A DNA stretch of 64,000 bases from CADEED01 sp043747835. GTDB taxonomy: Bacteria > Pseudomonadota > Gammaproteobacteria > Steroidobacterales > Steroidobacteraceae. Location of the stretch: contig JAYTOK010000153.1 of NCBI GenBank assembly GCA_043747835.1, forward strand, positions 1-64,000. Reading direction: 5' to 3'. The first letter of the stretch is position 1. The number at the start of each line of letters is the position of its first letter. This document shows positions 63,648 through 64,000 of this stretch, piece after piece. Under the pieces are notes generated by a model. That model had not been told where the DNA came from. It made no database searches and worked only from the letters and a program-made list of their open reading frames with translations. The position numbers were made by a program, and so were the translations under genes.

Positions 63648-64000
63648 TCAGGTGCTCCAGATTCGCGGCGGGACGGCGGCGCGGCCGATGATGCCGGGGC
63701 GCAGACGTTTCCAGGCTTCCATGAAGAGGTTGCGCAGAGCTTCGGCTTGTGGGGCCAGCGCGCGCAGGACGAGGATGCCGTCGACGAGCGAGACCGCGGC
63801 GAGCGGCAGATCAGCGACGAGCTCGCGGATGGCTTCGAGGTGTTCGCGGGTTGCGGGCGTGGCCAACAAGGTGCCGACGGCTTCCTGACCCGCGAGGCCC
63901 CAGCGCGCGCCGCGCGCGGGGGATGCGCCGGTGAGGCGGAGGCGGTCAATAAAGGCGGGGACTGTCCCTATTTCCTGCTTTGAGGAAATGGGGACTGTCC
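63648..64000 (-). CDS. ureD: Urease accessory protein UreD, C-terminal part (runs off the window)
   Basis: The minus-strand frame ends with LRNLFMEAWKRLRPGIIGRAA and PRIWST, the classic UreD C-terminus; upstream RLRLTGASPARGARWGLAGQEAVGTLLATPA also fits UreD. Beyond about 63957 the frame stays open but reads through a REP palindrome (TVPISSKQEIGTVPAFID), where UreD would normally have its own conserved sequence. The gene may be interrupted or truncated; its start lies outside the window. Confidence 0.8.
   Translation of the reverse strand, partial: TVPISSKQEIGTVPAFIDRLRLTGASPARGARWGLAGQEAVGTLLATPATREHLEAIRELVADLPLAAVSLVDGILVLRALAPQAEALRNLFMEAWKRLRPGIIGRAAVPPRIWST
63957..64000. repeat. REP-like repeat GGGGACTGTCC at the window edge
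   Basis: GGGGACTGTCCC at 63957-63968 recurs as GGGGACTGTCC at 63990-64000; between them ATTTCCT and AGGAAAT form a hairpin. It lies inside the ureD reading frame and may continue past the window end. Confidence 0.7.

Overview
The window looks like a high-G+C gammaproteobacterial chromosome. The most informative stretch is the minus-strand block ruvC-ruvA-ruvB-ybgC-tolQRAB-pal-cpoB-queE-queC followed by tRNA-Lys, which is a classic gammaproteobacterial order. Gene style and the many polysaccharide- and uronate-related genes suggest a Steroidobacteraceae/Nevskiales/Xanthomonadales-type soil or water bacterium; this placement is inferred without a database search.

Layout. 0-7 kb: two tandem sugar-porter (MFS) paralogues, a membrane histidine kinase and a secreted two-domain DUF1080 protein. 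7-16 kb: tRNA-Lys, queC, queE, the Tol-Pal envelope operon and the ruvCAB Holliday-junction operon. 16-20 kb, plus strand: relA and a pseudo-receiver/TonB fusion. 20-27 kb: the 2-oxoglutarate dehydrogenase cluster (sucA, sucB, a small secreted protein, lpdA) plus a TonB_C-like gene bracketed by inverted repeats. 27-35 kb: guanine deaminase, two PF10127-type nucleotidyltransferases in overlap, a GH28-like pseudogene, a YjbQ protein, a secreted enzyme-like protein, a KdgD-type dehydratase and a secreted PDZ-like protein.

35.48-48.78 kb is an integrated mobile element of about 13.3 kb. It sits in the 3' end of tRNA-Arg(CCT): a 24-bp identical copy of the tRNA end marks the far boundary, and a tyrosine integrase lies beside the intact tRNA. 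All its genes are on the minus strand in one compact series: integrase, AlpA-like regulator, small unknown genes, prim-pol/VapE replication protein, an iteron-flanked AT-rich tract, terminase small and large subunits, small unknown genes, and at the distal end an XRE-ImmA/PIN pair that looks like a toxin-antitoxin or defence cargo. No portal, capsid or tail gene is seen, so it reads as a phage satellite rather than a full prophage.

49-64 kb: tRNA-Ala, a Bcp-type peroxiredoxin, a histidine phosphatase, a PobR-like AraC regulator divergent from a cytochrome P450, a GH43 lipoprotein, a MAPEG protein, lipoproteins, an RND efflux pump (adaptor and transporter) and a urease cluster (ureD partial, A, B, C, E, F) without ureG.

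Scattered through the window are palindromic REP/REPIN-like repeats of several sequence families, all built around GGGGAC or GGGGAT cores. They repeatedly abut or overlap stop codons, form inverted pairs around small modules, and in two places run into coding sequence (the P450 C-terminus and ureD).
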